DNA of 64,000 nucleotides from Crossaster papposus (Eukaryota; Echinodermata; Asteroidea; Velatida; Solasteridae): assembly GCA_037893245.1 (NCBI GenBank), contig JBAIAA010000117.1:1178001-1242000 (forward strand). Direction: 5' to 3'. Every line of letters starts with the position of its first letter. Position 1 is the stretch's first letter. This document shows positions 22,401-37,240 of the stretch, in pieces. The notes beneath the pieces are model-generated. The model was not told the DNA's origin. It searched no databases and worked only from the letters and a program-made list of their open reading frames with translations. Both the position numbers and the translations under genes were made by a program.

Positions 22401-25400
22401 GGCCGATGGTGTCTCCACATGTGGCAATATTTCACCTTATTATTCTGCTGCTGCGGCTTCAGCGCAGGTTGATGTTGGATATGTTGCAATAATCCACTCT
22501 ATTCTTCTCCTGCTGCTTTAGGACAGGTTGATGTTCGCTCCAGATGTGGCAATATTCCACCTCATTCTTCTTCTGCTGCTTCAGGGCAGGTTCATGTTGG
22601 CTCCAGATATGGCAATAATCCACCTTATTCTTCTTCTGCTGCTGCTTCAGCGCAGGCCGATGGTGGCTCCAGATGTGGCAATATTCCACTTTATTCTTAT
22701 GCTGCTGCTTCTTCAGCGCAGGTTGATGTTGGCTCCACATGTTGCAATATTTCACCTTATTCTTCTGCTGCTGCGGCTTCAGCGCAGGTTGATGTTGGAT
22801 ATGTTGCAATAATCCACTCTATTCTTCTCCTGCTGCTTCAGGACAGGTTGATGTTCGCTCCAGATGTGACAATATTCCACCTTATTCTTCTCCTGCTGCT
22901 TCAGGGCAGGTTCATGTTGGCTCCAAATATGGCAATAATCCACCTTATTCTTCCCCTGCTGCTGCTTCAGCGCAGGCCGATGGTGGCTCCAGATGTGGCA
23001 ATAATCCACCTTATTCTTCTGCTGCTGCTACTTCAGCGCAGGTTGATGTTGGCTCCAGATGTGGCAATATTCCACCTTGTTTTTCTGCTGCTGCTGCTTC
23101 AGCGCAGGTTGATGTTGGAGATGTTGCAATAATCCACTATATTCTTCTCCTGCTGCTTCACCGCAGGTTGATGTTGGCTCCAGATGTGACGACATTCCTC
23201 TTCATTCTTCTGCTGCTGCTGCTTCAGTGCAGGTTGATGTTGGTTCCAGATATGGCAATAATCCACCTTATTCTTCCCCTGCTGCTGCTTCAGCGCAGGC
23301 CGATGGTGGCTCCAGATGTGGCAATAATCCACCTTATTCTTCTGCTGCTGCTACTTCAGCGCAGGTTGATGTTGGCTCCAGATGTGGCAATATTCCACCT
23401 TGTTTTTCTGCTGCTGCTGCTTCAGCGCAGGTTGATGTTGGAGATGTTGCAATAATCCACTATATTCTTCTCCTGCTGCTTCACCGCAGGTTGATGTTGG
23501 CTCCAGATGTGACGACATTCCTCTTCATTCTTCTGCTGCTGCTGCTTCAGTGCAGGTTGATGTTGGTTCCAGATGTAGTAATATTTCACCTTATTTTTCT
23601 CCTGCTGCTTCGAGCAGGTTGCTGTTGGCTCCAGTTGTGGCAATATTCCACCTTATTCTTCTCCTGCTGCTTCAGGGCAGGTTGATGTTCGCTCCAGATG
23701 TGGCAATATTCCACCTAATTCTTCTCCTGCTGCTGCTTCAGCGGAGGCTTATGGTGGCTCCAGATGTGGCAATAATCCACCTTATTCTGCTGCTGCTGCT
23801 ACTTCAGCGCAGGTTGATGTTGGCTCCAGATGTGGCAATATTCCACCTTATTATTCTCCTGCTGCTTCAGGGCAGGTTCATGTTGGCTCCAGATGTGGCA
23901 ATATTCCACCTTATTCTTATCCTGCTGCTTCAGGGCAGGTTGATGTTCACTCTAGATGTGGCAATATTCCATCTTATTCTTCTACTGCTGCTTCAGGGCA
24001 GGTTCATGTTGGCTCCAGATGTGGCAATAATCCACCTTATTATTATCCTGCTGCTGCTTCAGCGCAGGCCGATGGTAGCTCCAGATGTGGCAATATTCCA
24101 CCTTATTCTTCTGCTGCTGCTACTTCAGCGCAGGTTGATGTTGGCTCCACATGTGGCAATATTTCACCTTATTCTTCTGCTGCTGCGGCTTCAGCGCAGG
24201 TTGATGTTGTATATGTTGCAATAATCCACTCTATTCTTCTCCTGCTGCTTCAGGACAGGTTGATGTTCGCTCCAGATGTGGCAATATTCCACCTTATTCT
24301 TCTCCTGCTGCTTCAGGGCAGGTTCATGTTAGCTCCAGATATGGCAATAATCCACCTTATTCTTCTCCTGCTGCTGCTTCAGCGCAGGCCGATGGTGGCT
24401 CCAGATGTGGCAATATTCCACCTTATTCTTCAGCTGCTGCTGCTTCAGCGCAGCTTGATGTTGGAGATGTTGCAATAATCCACTATATTCTTCTCCTGCT
24501 GCTTCAGCGCAGGTTGATGTTGGCTCCCGATGTGGCAATATCCCACCTTATTCTTCTGCTGCTGCTGCTTTAGCGCAGGTTGATGTTGGCTCCAGATGTG
24601 GCAATAATTCACCTTATTATTCTCCTGCTGCTGCTTCAGCGCAGGCCGATGGTGTCTCCACATGTGGCAATATTTCACCTTATTATTCTGCTGCTGCGGC
24701 TTCAGCGCAGGTTGATGTTGGATATGTTGCAATAATCCACTCTATTCTTCTCCTGCTGCTTTAGGACAGGTTGATGTTCGCTCCAGATGTGGCAATATTC
24801 CACCTCATTCTTCTTCTGCTGCTTCAGGGCAGGTTCATGTTGGCTCCAGATATGGCAATAATCCACCTTATTATTCTTCTGCTGCTGCTTCAGCGCAGGC
24901 CGATGGTGGCTCCAGATGTGGCAATATTCCACTTTATTCTTATGCTGCTGCTTCTTCAGCGCAGGTTGATGTTGGCTCCACATGTTGCAATATTTCACCT
25001 TATTCTTCTGCTGCTGCGGCTTCAGCGCAGGTTGATGTTGGATATGTTGCAATAATCCACTCTATTCTTCTCCTGCTGCTTCAGGACAGGTTGATGTTCG
25101 CTCCAGATGTGACAATATTCCACCTTATTCTTCTCCTGCTGCTTCAGGGCAGGTTCATGTTGGCTCCAAATATGGCAATAATCCACCTTATTCTTCCCCT
25201 GCTGCTGCTTCAGCGCAGGCCGATGGTGGCTCCAGATGTGGCAATAATCCACCTTATTCTTCTGCTGCTGCTACTTCAGCGCAGGTTGATGTTGGCTCCA
25301 GATGTGGCAATATTCCACCTTGTTTTTCTGCTGCTGCTGCTTCAGCGCAGGTTGATGTTGGAGATGTTGCAATAATCCACTATATTCTTCTCCTGCTGCT

Positions 25401-28225
25401 TCACCGCAGGTTGATGTTGGCTCCAGATGTGACGACATTCCTCTTCATTCTTCTGCTGCTGCTGCTTCAGTGCAGGTTGATGTTGGTTCCAGATATGGCA
25501 ATAATCCACCTTATTCTTCCCCTGCTGCTGCTTCAGCGCAGGCCGATGGTGGCTCCAGATGTGGCAATAATCCACCTTATTCTTCTGCTGCTGCTACTTC
25601 AGCGCAGGTTGATGTTGGCTCCAGATGTGGCAATATTCCACCTTGTTTTTCTGCTGCTGCTGCTTCAGCGCAGGTTGATGTTGGAGATGTTGCAATAATC
25701 CACTATATTCTTCTCCTGCTGCTTCACCGCAGGTTGATGTTGGCTCCAGATGTGACGACATTCCTCTTCATTCTTCTGCTGCTGCTGCTTCAGTGCAGGT
25801 TGATGTTGGTTCCAGATGTAGTAATATTTCACCTTATTTTTCTCCTGCTGCTTCGAGCAGGTTGCTGTTGGCTCCAGATGTGGCAATATTCCACCTTATT
25901 CTTCTCCTGCTGCTTCAGGGCAGGTTGATGTTCGCTCCAGATGTGGCAATATCCCACCTGATTCTTCTCCTGCTGCTGCTTCAGCGGAGGCCGATGGTGG
26001 CTCCAGATGTGACAATAATCCACCTTATTCTTCTGCTGCTGCTACTTCAGCGCAGGTTGATGTTGGCTCCAGATGTGGCAATATTCCACCTTACTCTTAT
26101 CCTGCTGCTTCAGGGCAGGTTGATGTTCGCTCCAGATGTGGCAGTATTCCACCTTATTCTTCTCCTGCTGCTTCAGGGCAGGTTCATGTTGGCTCCAGAT
26201 GTGGCAATAATCCACCTTATTATTATCCTGCTGCTGCTTCAGCGCAGGCCGATGGTGGCTCTAGATGTGGCAATATCCCACCTTATTCTTCTGCTGCTGC
26301 TTCTTCAGCGCAGGTTGATGTTGGCTCCACATGTGGCAATATTTCACCTTATTCTTCTGCTGCTGCGGCTTCAGCGCAGGTTGATGTTGGATATGTTGCA
26401 ATAATCCACTCTATTCTTCTCCTGCTGCTTCAGGACAGGTTGATGTTCGCTCCAGATGTGGCAATATTCCACCTTATTCTTCTCCTGCTGCTTCAGGGCA
26501 GGTTCATGTTGGCTCCAGATATGGCAATAATCCACCTTATTCTTCCCCTGCTGCTGCTTCAGCGCAGGCCGATGGTGGCTCCAGATGTGGCAATAATCCA
26601 CCTTATTCTTCTGCTGCTGCTACTTCAGCGCAGGTTGATGTTGACTCCAGATGTGGCAATATTCCACCTTATTCTTCTGCTGCTGCTGCTTCAGCGCAGC
26701 TTGATGTTGGAGATGTTGCAATAATCCACTATATTCTTCTCCTGCTGCTTCAGCGCAGGTTGATGTTGGCTCCAGATGTGACGACATTCCTCTTCATTCT
26801 TCTGCTGCTGCTGCTTCAGTGCAGGTTGATGTTGGTTCCAGATGTAGTAATATTTCACCTTATTTTTCTCCTGCTGCTTTGAGCAGGTTGCTGTTGGCTC
26901 CAGTTGTGGCAATATTCCACCTTATTCTTCTCCTGCTGCTTCAGGGCAGGTTGATGTTCGCTCCAGATGTGGCAATATTCCACCTAATTCTTCTCCTGCT
27001 GCTGCTTCAGCGGAGGCTTATGGTGGCTCCAGATGTGGCAATAATCCACCTTATTCTGCTGCTGCTGCTACTTCAGCGCAGGTTGATGTTGGCTCCAGAT
27101 GTGGCAATATTCCACCTTATTATTCTCCTGCTGCTTCAGGGCAGGTTCATGTTGGCTCCAGATGTGGCAATATTCCACCTTATTCTTATCCTGCTGCTTC
27201 AGGGCAGGTTGATGTTCACTCTAGATGTGGCAATATTCCATCTTATTCTTCTACTGCTGCTTCAGGGCAGGTTCATGTTGGCTCCAGATGTGGCAATAAT
27301 CCACCTTATTATTATCCTGCTGCTGCTTCAGCGCAGGCCGATGGTAGCTCCAGATGTGGCAATATTCCACCTTATTCTTCTGCTGCTGCTACTTCAGCGC
27401 AGGTTGATGTTGGCTCCACATGTGGCAATATTTCACCTTATTCTTCTGCTGCTGCGGCTTCAGCGCAGGTTGATGTTGTATATGTTGCAATAATCCACTC
27501 TATTCTTCTCCTGCTGCTTCAGGACAGGTTGATGTTCGCTCCAGATGTGGCAATATTCCACCTTATTCTTCTCCTGCTGCTTCAGGGCAGGTTCATGTTA
27601 GCTCCAGATATGGCAATAATCCACCTTATTCTTCTCCTGCTGCTGCTTCAGCGCAGGCCGATGGTGGCTCCAGATGTGGCAATATTCCACCTTATTCTTC
27701 AGCTGCTGCTGCTTCAGCGCAGCTTGATGTTGGAGATGTTGCAATAATCCACTATATTCTTCTCCTGCTGCTTCAGCGCAGGTTGATGTTGGCTCCCGAT
27801 GTGGCAATATCCCACCTTATTCTTCTGCTGCTGCTGCTTTAGCGCAGGTTGATGTTGGCTCCAGATGTGGCAATAATTCACCTTATTATTCTCCTGCTGC
27901 TGCTTCAGCGCAGGCCGATGGTGTCTCCACATGTGGCAATATTTCACCTTATTATTCTGCTGCTGCGGCTTCAGCGCAGGTTGATGTTGGATATGTTGCA
28001 ATAATCCACTCTATTCTTCTCCTGCTGCTTTAGGACAGGTTGATGTTCGCTCCAGATGTGGCAATATTCCACCTCATTCTTCTTCTGCTGCTTCAGGGCA
28101 GGTTCATGTTGGCTCCAGATATGGCAATAATCCACCTTATTCTTCTTCTGCTGCTGCTTCAGCGCAGGCCGATGGTGGCTCCAGATGTGGCAATATTCCA
28201 CTTTATTCTTATGCTGCTGCTACTT
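19470..28225. repeat. Nested higher-order repeats of 2243 and 5512 bp
   Basis: Bases about 21242-25873 form a tandem duplication of period 2243. In addition, 19470-22713 recur at 24982-28225 (offset 5512, equal to 2243 + 3269). A 1349-bp step joins the blocks at 19510 and 20859, and again those at 25022 and 26371. Marker units shared by the copies include GGATATGTTGCAATAATCC, CTTTAGGACAGG and GGTGTCTCCACATG. The nesting records at least two successive duplications. Confidence 0.75.
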
Positions 28226-29824
28226 CAGCGCAGGTTCATGTTGGCTCCACATGTGGCAATATTTCACCTTATTCTTCTGCTGCTGCTGCTTCAGCGCAGG
28301 TTAATGTTGGAGATGTTGCAATAATCCACTCTATTCTTCTCCTGCTGCTTCAGGGCAGGTTGATGTTTGCTCCAGATGTGGCAATATTACACCTTATTCT
28401 TCTGCTGCTGCTGCTTCAGCGCAGCTTGATGTTGGAGATGTTGCAATAATCCCCTCTATTCTTCTCCTGCTGCTTCAGCGCAGGTTGATGTTGGCTCCCG
28501 ATGTGGCAATAGTCCACCTTATTCTTCTGCTGCTGCTACTTCAGCGCAGGTTGATGTTGGCTCCAGATGTGGCAATAATCCACCTTATTCTTCTCCTGCT
28601 GCTGCTTCAGCGCAGGCCGATGGTGGCTCCAGATGTGGCAATATTCCACCTTATTCTTCTGCTGCTGCTACTTCAGCGCAGGTTGATGTTGGCTCCAGAT
28701 GTCGCAATATTCCACTTTATTCTTCTTCTCCTGCTGCTTCAGCGCAAGTTGTTGTTGGATCCAGATGTGGCAATATTCCACCTTATTCTTCTGCTGCTGC
28801 TGCTTCAGTACAGGTTGATGTTGACTCAAGGTGTGGCAATATTCCACCTTATTTTTCTCCTGCTGCTTCAGCGCAGGTTGATGTTGGCTCCAGATGTGAC
28901 GACATTCCTCTTCATTCTTCTGCTGCTGCTGCTGCTGCTTAAGCGCAGGTTGATGTTGGCTCCAGATGTGGCAATATTCCACCTTATTCTTCTCCTGATG
29001 CTTCAGGGCAGGTTGATGTTCGCTCTAGATGTGGCAATATTCCACCTGATTCTTCCCCTGCTGCTGCTGCTTCAGCGGAAGCCGATGGTGGCTCCAGATG
29101 TGGCAATAATCCACCTTATTCTTCTGCTGCAGCTACTTCAGCGCAGGTTGATGTTGGCTCCAGATGTGGCAATATTCCACCTTATTCTTCTGCCGCTGCT
29201 GCTTCAGTACAGGTTGATGTTGACTCAAGATGTTGCAACATTCCACCTTATTCTTCTCCTGCTGCTGCCTCAGCGCAGTTTGAGGTTGACCCGAGATGTA
29301 GCAATAATCCACTATATTCTTCTCCTGCTGCTTCAGCGCAGGTTGATGTTGGCTCCAGATGTGACGACATTCCTCTTCATTCTTCTGCTGCTGCTGTTGC
29401 TGCATCAGTACCGGTTGATGTTGGCTCCAGAGTAATATTTCACCTCATTCTTCTCCTGCTGCTTCGAGCAGGTTCATGTTGGCTCCAGATGTGGCAATAT
29501 TCCACCTTATTCTTCTCCTGCTGCTTCAGGGCAGGTTGATGTTTGCTCTAGATGTGGCAATATTCCACCTGATTCTTCTCCTGCTGCTGCTACTTCAGCG
29601 CAGGTTGATGTTGGCTCCAGATGTGGCAATAATCCACCTTATTCTTCTCCTGCTGCTGCTTCAGCGCAGGCCGATGGTGGCTCCAGATGTGGCAATATTC
29701 CACCTTATTCTTCAGCTGCTGCTGCTTCAGCGCAGCTTGATGTTGGAGATGTTGCAATAATCCACTATATTCTTCTCCTGCTGCTTCAGCGCAGGTTGAT
29801 GTTGGCTCCCGATGTGGCAATATC

Positions 29825-32800
29825 CCACCTTATTCTTCTGCTGCTGCTGCTTCAGCGCAGGTTGATGTTGGCTCCAGATGTGGCAATGATCCACCTTATT
29901 CTTCTCCTGCTGCTGCTTCAGCGCAGGCCGATGGTGGCTCGAGATGTGGCAATATTCCACCTTATTCTTCTGCTGCTGCTACTTCAGCGCAGGTTGATGT
30001 TGGCTCCAGATGTGTCAATATTCCACCTTGTTTTTCTGCTGCTGCTGCTTCAGCGCAGGTTCATGTTGGAGATGTTGCAATAATCCACTATATTCTTATC
30101 CTGCTGCTTCAGCGCAGGTTGATGTTGGCTCCAGATGTGGCAATATTCCAATATATTCTTCTCCTGCTGCTTCAGCGCAGGTTGATGTTGGCTCCAGATG
30201 TGGCAATATTCCACCTTATTCTTCTCCTGCTGCTTCAGGGCAGGTTGATGTTCGCTCCAGATGTGGCAATATTCCACCTTATTCTTCGGCTGCTTCAGGG
30301 CAGGTTCATGTTGGCTCCAGATATGGCAATATTCCACCTTATTTTTCTCCTGCTGCTGCTTCAGCGCAGGTTGATGTTGGCTCCAGATGTGGCAATAATC
30401 CACCTTATTCTTCTCCTGCTGCTGCTTCAGCGGAGGCCGATGGTGGCCCCAGATGTGGCAATATTCCACCTTATTCTTCTGCTGCTGCTACTTCAGCGCA
30501 GGTTGATGTTGGCTCCAGATGTGGCAATATTTCAACTTATTCTTCTGCTGCTGCTGCTTCAGCGCAGCTCGATGTTGGAGATGTTGCAATAATACACTCT
30601 ATTCTTCTCCTGCTGCTTCAGCGCAGGTTGATGTTGGCTCCCGATGTGGCAATATTCCACCTTGTTTTTCTGCTGCTGCTGCTTCAGTGCAGGTTGATGT
30701 TGGCTTCAGATGTGGCAATAAACCACCTTATACTTCTCCTGCTGCTTCAGGGCAGGTTGATGTTGGCTCCAGATGTAGTAATATTCCACCTTATTCTTCT
30801 CCTGCTGCTTCAGGGCAGGTTCATGTTGGCTCCAGATGTGACAATATTCCACATTATTCTTCTCCTACTACTGTTTCAGCGCAGTTTGGGGTTGGCCCGA
30901 GATGTGACAATATTCCACCTTGTTCTTCTCCTGCTGCTTCAGCGCAGGTTGATGTTAGCTCCAGATGTGGCAATAATCCACCTCATTCTTCTCCTGCTGC
31001 TGCTGTTTCAGCGGAGGCCGATGGTGGCTCCAGATGTGGCAATATTCCACCTTATTCTTCTGCTGCTGCTGCTACTTCAGAGCAGGTTGATGTTGGCTCC
31101 ATATGTGGCAATATTGCACCTTATTCCTCTGCTGCTGCTGCTTCAGCGCAGGTTGATGTTGGCTCCAGATGTGGCAATAATCCACCTTATTCTTCTCCTG
31201 CTGCTGCTTCAGCGCAGGCCGATTGTGGCTCCAGATGTGGCAATATTCCACCTTATTCTTCTGCTGCTGCTGCTTCAGTACAGGTTGATGTTGACTCAAG
31301 ATGTGGCAATATTCCACCTTATTCTTCTCCTGCTGCTTCAGCGCAGGTTGATGTTGGCTCCAGATTTGACGACATTCCTCTTCATTCTTCTGCTGCTGCT
31401 GCTTCAGTGCAGGTTGATGTTGGCTCCAGATGTAGTAATATTTCACCTTATTTTTCTCCTGCTGCTTCGAGCAGGTTGATGTTGGCTCCAGATGTGGCAA
31501 TATTCCACCTTATTCTTCTCCTGCTGCTTCAGGACAGGTTAATGTTCGCTCCAGGTGTGGCAATATTCCACCTGATTCTTCTCCTGCTGCTGCTTCAGCG
31601 GAGGCCGATGGTGGCTCCAGATTTGGCAATAATCCACCTTATTATTCTGCTGCTGCTACTTCAGCGCAGGTTGATGTTGGCTCCAGATGTGGCAATATTC
31701 CACCTTATTCCTCTCCTGCTGCTGCTTCAGCGCAGTTTGAGGTTGGCCCGAGATGTAGCGATATTACACCTTATTCTTCTCCTGCTGCTTCAGCGCAGGT
31801 TGATGTTGGCTCCAGATGTGACGACATTCCTCTTCATTCTTCTGCTGCTGCTGCTTCAGTGCAGGTTGATGTTGGCTCCAGATGTAGTAACATTTTACAT
31901 TATTCTTCTCCTGCTGCTTCATCGCAGGTTGATGTTGGCTCCAGATGTGGCAATAATCCACCTTATTCTTCTCCTGCTGCTGCTGCTTCAGCGCAGGTTG
32001 ATGTTGGCTCCAGATGTGGCAATATTCCACCTTATTCTTCTCCTACTGCTTCAGCGCAGGTTGAAGTTGGCTCCAGATGTGACGACATTCCTCTTCATTC
32101 TTCTGCTGCTGCTGCTTCAGGGCAGGTTGATGGTGGCTCCAGATGTGGCAACATTCCACCTTATTATTCTGCTGCTGCTACTTCCCCGCAGGTTGATGTT
32201 GGCTCCATATGTGGCAATAATCTACCTTATTCTTTTCCTGCTGCTGCTTCAGCGCAGGCCGATTGTGGCTCCAGATGTGGCAATATTCCACCTTATTCTT
32301 CTGCTGCTGCTGCTTCAGCGCAGGTTGATGTTGGCTCCAGATGTGGCAATGATCCACCTTATTCTTCTCCTGCTGCTGCTTCAGCGCAGGCCGATGGTGG
32401 CTCGAGATGTGGCAATATTCCACCTTATTCTTCTGCTGCTGCTACTTCAGCGCAGGTTGATGTTGGCTCCAGATGTGTCAATATTCCACCTTGTTTTTCT
32501 GCTGCTGCTGCTTCAGCGCAGGTTCATGTTGGAGATGTTGCAATAATCCACTATATTCTTATCCTGCTGCTTCAGCGCAGGTTGATGTTGGCTCCAGATG
32601 TGGCAATATTCCAATATATTCTTCTCCTGCTGCTTCAGCGCAGGTTGATGTTGGCTCCAGATGTGGCAATATTCCACCTTATTCTTCTCCTGCTGCTTCA
32701 GGGCAGGTTGATGTTCGCTCCAGATGTGGCAATATTCCACCTTATTCTTCTGCTGCTTCAGGGCAGGTTCATGTTGGCTCCAGATATGGCAATATTCCAC

Positions 32801-35800
32801 CTTATTTTTCTCCTGCTGCTGCTTCAGCGCAGGTTGATGTTGGCTCCAGATGTGGCAATAATCCACCTTATTCTTCTCCTGCTGCTGCTTCAGCGGAGGC
32901 CGATGGTGGCCCCAGATGTGGCAATATTCCACCTTATTCTTCTGCTGCTGCTACTTCAGCGCAGGTTGATGTTGGCTCCAGATGTGGCAATATTTCAACT
33001 TATTCTTCTGCTGCTGCTGCTTCAGCGCAGCTCGATGTTGGAGATGTTGCAATAATACACTCTATTCTTCTCCTGCTGCTTCAGCGCAGGTTGATGTTGG
33101 CTCCCGATGTGGCAATATTCCACCTTGTTTTTCTGCTGCTGCTGCTTCAGTGCAGGTTGATGTTGGCTTCAGATGTGGCAATAAACCACCTTATTCTTCT
33201 CCTGCTGCTTCAGGGCAGGTTGATGTTGGCTCCAGATGTAGTAATATTCCACCTTATTCTTCTCCTGCTGCTTCAGGGCAGGTTCATGTTGGCTCCAGAT
33301 GTGGCAATATTCCACCTTATTCTTCTCCTACTACTGTTTCAGCGCAGTTTGGGGTTGGCCCGAGATGTGACAATATTCCACCTTGTTCTTCTCCTGCTGC
33401 TTCAGCGCAGGTTGATGTTAGCTCCAGATGTGGCAATAATCCACCTCATTCTTCTCCTGCTGCTGCTGTTTCAGCGGAGGCCGATGGTGGCTCCAGATGT
33501 GGCAATATTCCACCTTATTCTTCTGCTGCTGCTGCTACTTCAGAGCAGGTTGATGTTGGCTCCATATGTGGCAATATTGCACCTTATTCCTCTGCTGCTG
33601 CTGCTTCAGCGCAGGTTGATGTTGGCTCCAGATGTGGCAATAATCCACCTTATTCTTCTCCTGCTGCTGCTTCAGCGCAGGCCGATTGTGGCTCCAGATG
33701 TGGCAATATTCCACCTTATTCTTCTGCTGCTGCTGCTTCAGTACAGGTTGATGTTGACTCAAGATGTGGCAATATTCCACCTTATTCTTCTCCTGCTGCT
33801 TCAGCGCAGGTTGATGTTGGCTCCAGATTTGACGACATTCCTCTTCATTCTTCTGCTGCTGCTGCTTCAGTGCAGGTTGATGTTGGCTCCAGATGTAGTA
33901 ATATTTCACCTTATTTTTCTCCTGCTGCTTCGAGCAGGTTGATGTTGGCTCCAGATGTGGCAATATTCCACCTTATTCTTCTCCTGCTGCTTCAGGACAG
34001 GTTAATGTTCGCTCCAGGTGTGGCAATATTCCACCTGATTCTTCTCCTGCTGCTGCTTCAGCGGAGGCCGATGGTGGCTCCAGATTTGGCAATAATCCAC
34101 CTTATTATTCTGCTGCTGCTACTTCAGCGCAGGTTGATGTTGGCTCCAGATGTGGCAATATTCCACCTTATTCCTCTCCTGCTGCTGCTTCAGCGCAGTT
34201 TGAGGTTGGCCCGAGATGTAGCGATATTACACCTTATTCTTCTCCTGCTGCTTCAGCGCAGGTTGATGTTGGCTCCAGATGTGACGACATTCCTCTTCAT
34301 TCTTCTGCTGCTGCTGCTTCAGTGCAGGTTGATGTTGGCTCCAGATGTAGTAACATTTTACATTATTCTTCTCCTGCTGCTTCATCGCAGGTTGATGTTG
34401 GCTCCAGATGTGGCAATAATCCACCTTATTCTTCTCCTGCTGCTGCTGCTTCAGCGCAGGTTGATGTTGGCTCCAGATGTGGCAATATTCCACCTTATTC
34501 TTCTCCTACTGCTTCAGCGCAGGTTGAAGTTGGCTCCAGATGTGACGACATTCCTCTTCATTCTTCTGCTGCTGCTGCTTCAGGGCAGGTTGATGGTGGC
34601 TCCAGATGTGGCAACATTCCACCTTATTATTCTGCTGCTGCTACTTCTCCGCAGGTTGATGTTGGCTCCATATGTGGCAATAATCTACCTTATTCTTTTC
34701 CTGCTGCTGCTTCAGCGCAGGCCGATTGTGGCTCCAGATGTGGCAATATTCCACCTTATTCTTCTGCTGCTGCTGCTTCAGCGCAGGTTGATGTTGGCTC
34801 CAGATGTGGCAATGATCCACCTTATTCTTCTCCTGCTGCTGCTTCAGCGCAGGCCGATGGTGGCTCGAGATGTGGCAATATTCCACCTTATTCTTCTGCT
34901 GCTGCTACTTCAGCGCAGGTTGATGTTGGCTCCAGATGTGTCAATATTCCACCTTGTTTTTCTGCTGCTGCTGCTTCAGCGCAGGTTCATGTTGGAGATG
35001 TTGCAATAATCCACTATATTCTTATCCTGCTGCTTCAGCGCAGGTTGATGTTGGCTCCAGATGTGGCAATATTCCAATATATTCTTCTCCTGCTGCTTCA
35101 GCGCAGGTTGATGTTGGCTCCAGATGTGGCAATATTCCACCTTATTCTTCTCCTGCTGCTTCAGGGCAGGTTGATGTTCGCTCCAGATGTGGCAATATTC
35201 CACCTTATTCTTCTGCTGCTTCAGGGCAGGTTCATGTTGGCTCCAGATATGGCAATATTCCACCTTATTTTTCTCCTGCTGCTGCTTCAGCGCAGGTTGA
35301 TGTTGGCTCCAGATGTGGAAATAATCCACCTTATTCTTCTCCTGCTGCTGCTTCAGCGGAGGCCGATGGTGGCCCCAGATGTGGCAATATTCCACCTTAT
35401 TCTTCTGCTGCTGCTACTTCAGCGCAGGTTGATGTTGGCTCCAGATGTGGCAATATTTCAACTTATTCTTCTGCTGCTGCTGCTTCAGCGCAGCTCGATG
35501 TTGGAGATGTTGCAATAATACACTCTATTCTTCTCCTGCTGCTTCAGCGCAGGTTGATGTTGGCTCCCGATGTGGCAATATTCCACCTTGTTTTTCTGCT
35601 GCTGCTGCTTCAGTGCAGGTTGATGTTGGCTTCAGATGTGGCAATAAACCACCTTATTCTTCTCCTGCTGCTTCAGGGCAGGTTGATGTTGGCTCCAGAT
35701 GTAGTAATATTCCACCTTATTCTTCTCCTGCTGCTTCAGGGCAGGTTCATGTTGGCTCCAGATGTGGCAATATTCCACCTTATTCTTCTCCTACTACTGT

Positions 35801-37240
35801 TTCAGCGCAGTTTGGGGTTGGCCCGAGATGTGACAATATTCCACCTTGTTCTTCTCCTGCTGCTTCAGCGCAGGTTGATGTTAGCTCCAGATGTGGCAAT
35901 AATCCACCTCATTCTTCTCCTGCTGCTGCTGTTTCAGCGGAGGCCGATGGTGGCTCCAGATGTGGCAATATTCCACCTTATTCTTCTGCTGCTGCTGCTA
36001 CTTCAGAGCAGGTTGATGTTGGCTCCATATGTGGCAATATTGCACCTTATTCCTCTGCTGCTGCTGCTTCAGCGCAGGTTGATGTTGGCTCCAGATGTGG
36101 CAATAATCCACCTTATTCTTCTCCTGCTGCTGCTTCAGCGCAGGCCGATTGTGGCTCCAGATGTGGCAATATTCCACCTTATTCTTCTGCTGCTGCTGCT
36201 TCAGTACAGGTTGATGTTGACTCAAGATGTGGCAATATTCCACCTTATTCTTCTCCTGCTGCTTCAGCGCAGGTTGATGTTGGCTCCAGATTTGACGACA
36301 TTCCTCTTCATTCTTCTGCTGCTGCTGCTTCAGTGCAGGTTGATGTTGGCTCCAGATGTAGTAATATTTCACCTTATTTTTCTCCTGCTGCTTCGAGCAG
36401 GTTGATGTTGGCTCCAGATGTGGCAATATTCCACCTTATTCTTCTCCTGCTGCTTCAGGACAGGTTAATGTTCGCTCCAGGTGTGGCAATATTCCACCTG
36501 ATTCTTCTCCTGCTGCTGCTTCAGCGGAGGCCGATGGTGGCTCCAGATTTGGCAATAATCCACCTTATTATTCTGCTGCTGCTACTTCAGCGCAGGTTGA
36601 TGTTGGCTCCAGATGTGGCAATATTCCACCTTATTCCTCTCCTGCTGCTGCTTCAGCGCAGTTTGAGGTTGGCCCGAGATGTAGCGATATTACACCTTAT
36701 TCTTCTCCTGCTGCTTCAGCGCAGGTTGATGTTGGCTCCAGATGTGACGACATTCCTCTTCATTCTTCTGCTGCTGCTGCTTCAGTGCAGGTTGATGTTG
36801 GCTCCAGATGTAGTAACATTTTACCTTATTCTTCTCCTGCTGCTTCATCGCAGGTTGATGTTGGCTCCAGATGTGGCAATAATCCACCTTATTCTTCTCC
36901 TGCTGCTGCTGCTTCAGCGCAGGTTGATGTTGGCTCCAGATGTGGCAATATTCCACCTTATTCTTCTCCTACTGCTTCAGCGCAGGTTGAAGTTGGCTCC
37001 AGATGTGACGACATTCCTCTTCATTCTTCTGCTGCTGCTGCTTCAGGGCAGGTTGATGGTGGCTCCAGATGTGGCAACATTCCACCTTATTATTCTGCTG
37101 CTGCTACTTCTCCGCAGGTTGATGTTGGCTCCATATGTGGCAATAATCTACCTTATTCTTTTCCTGCTGCTGCTTCAGCGCAGGCCGATTGTGGCTCCAG
37201 ATGTGGCAATATTCCACCTTATTCTTCTGCTGCTGCTACT
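29825..37240. repeat. Three tandem copies of a 2463-bp higher-order repeat
   Basis: Copies begin near 29825, 32288 and 34751 and are nearly identical. The first differs slightly from the other two (for example CATTATTCTTCTCCTACTACTG at 30850 against CCTTATTCTTCTCC at 33310, and CTTATACTTC at 30726). Each copy includes the marker units GGTCAATATTCC-like GTGTCAATATT, CCAATATATTC, AGCTCGATG, ACTACTGTTTCAG and GAGCAGGTTGATG. Each also contains an open frame of 675-687 codons, a by-product of the unit length. Confidence 0.85.
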
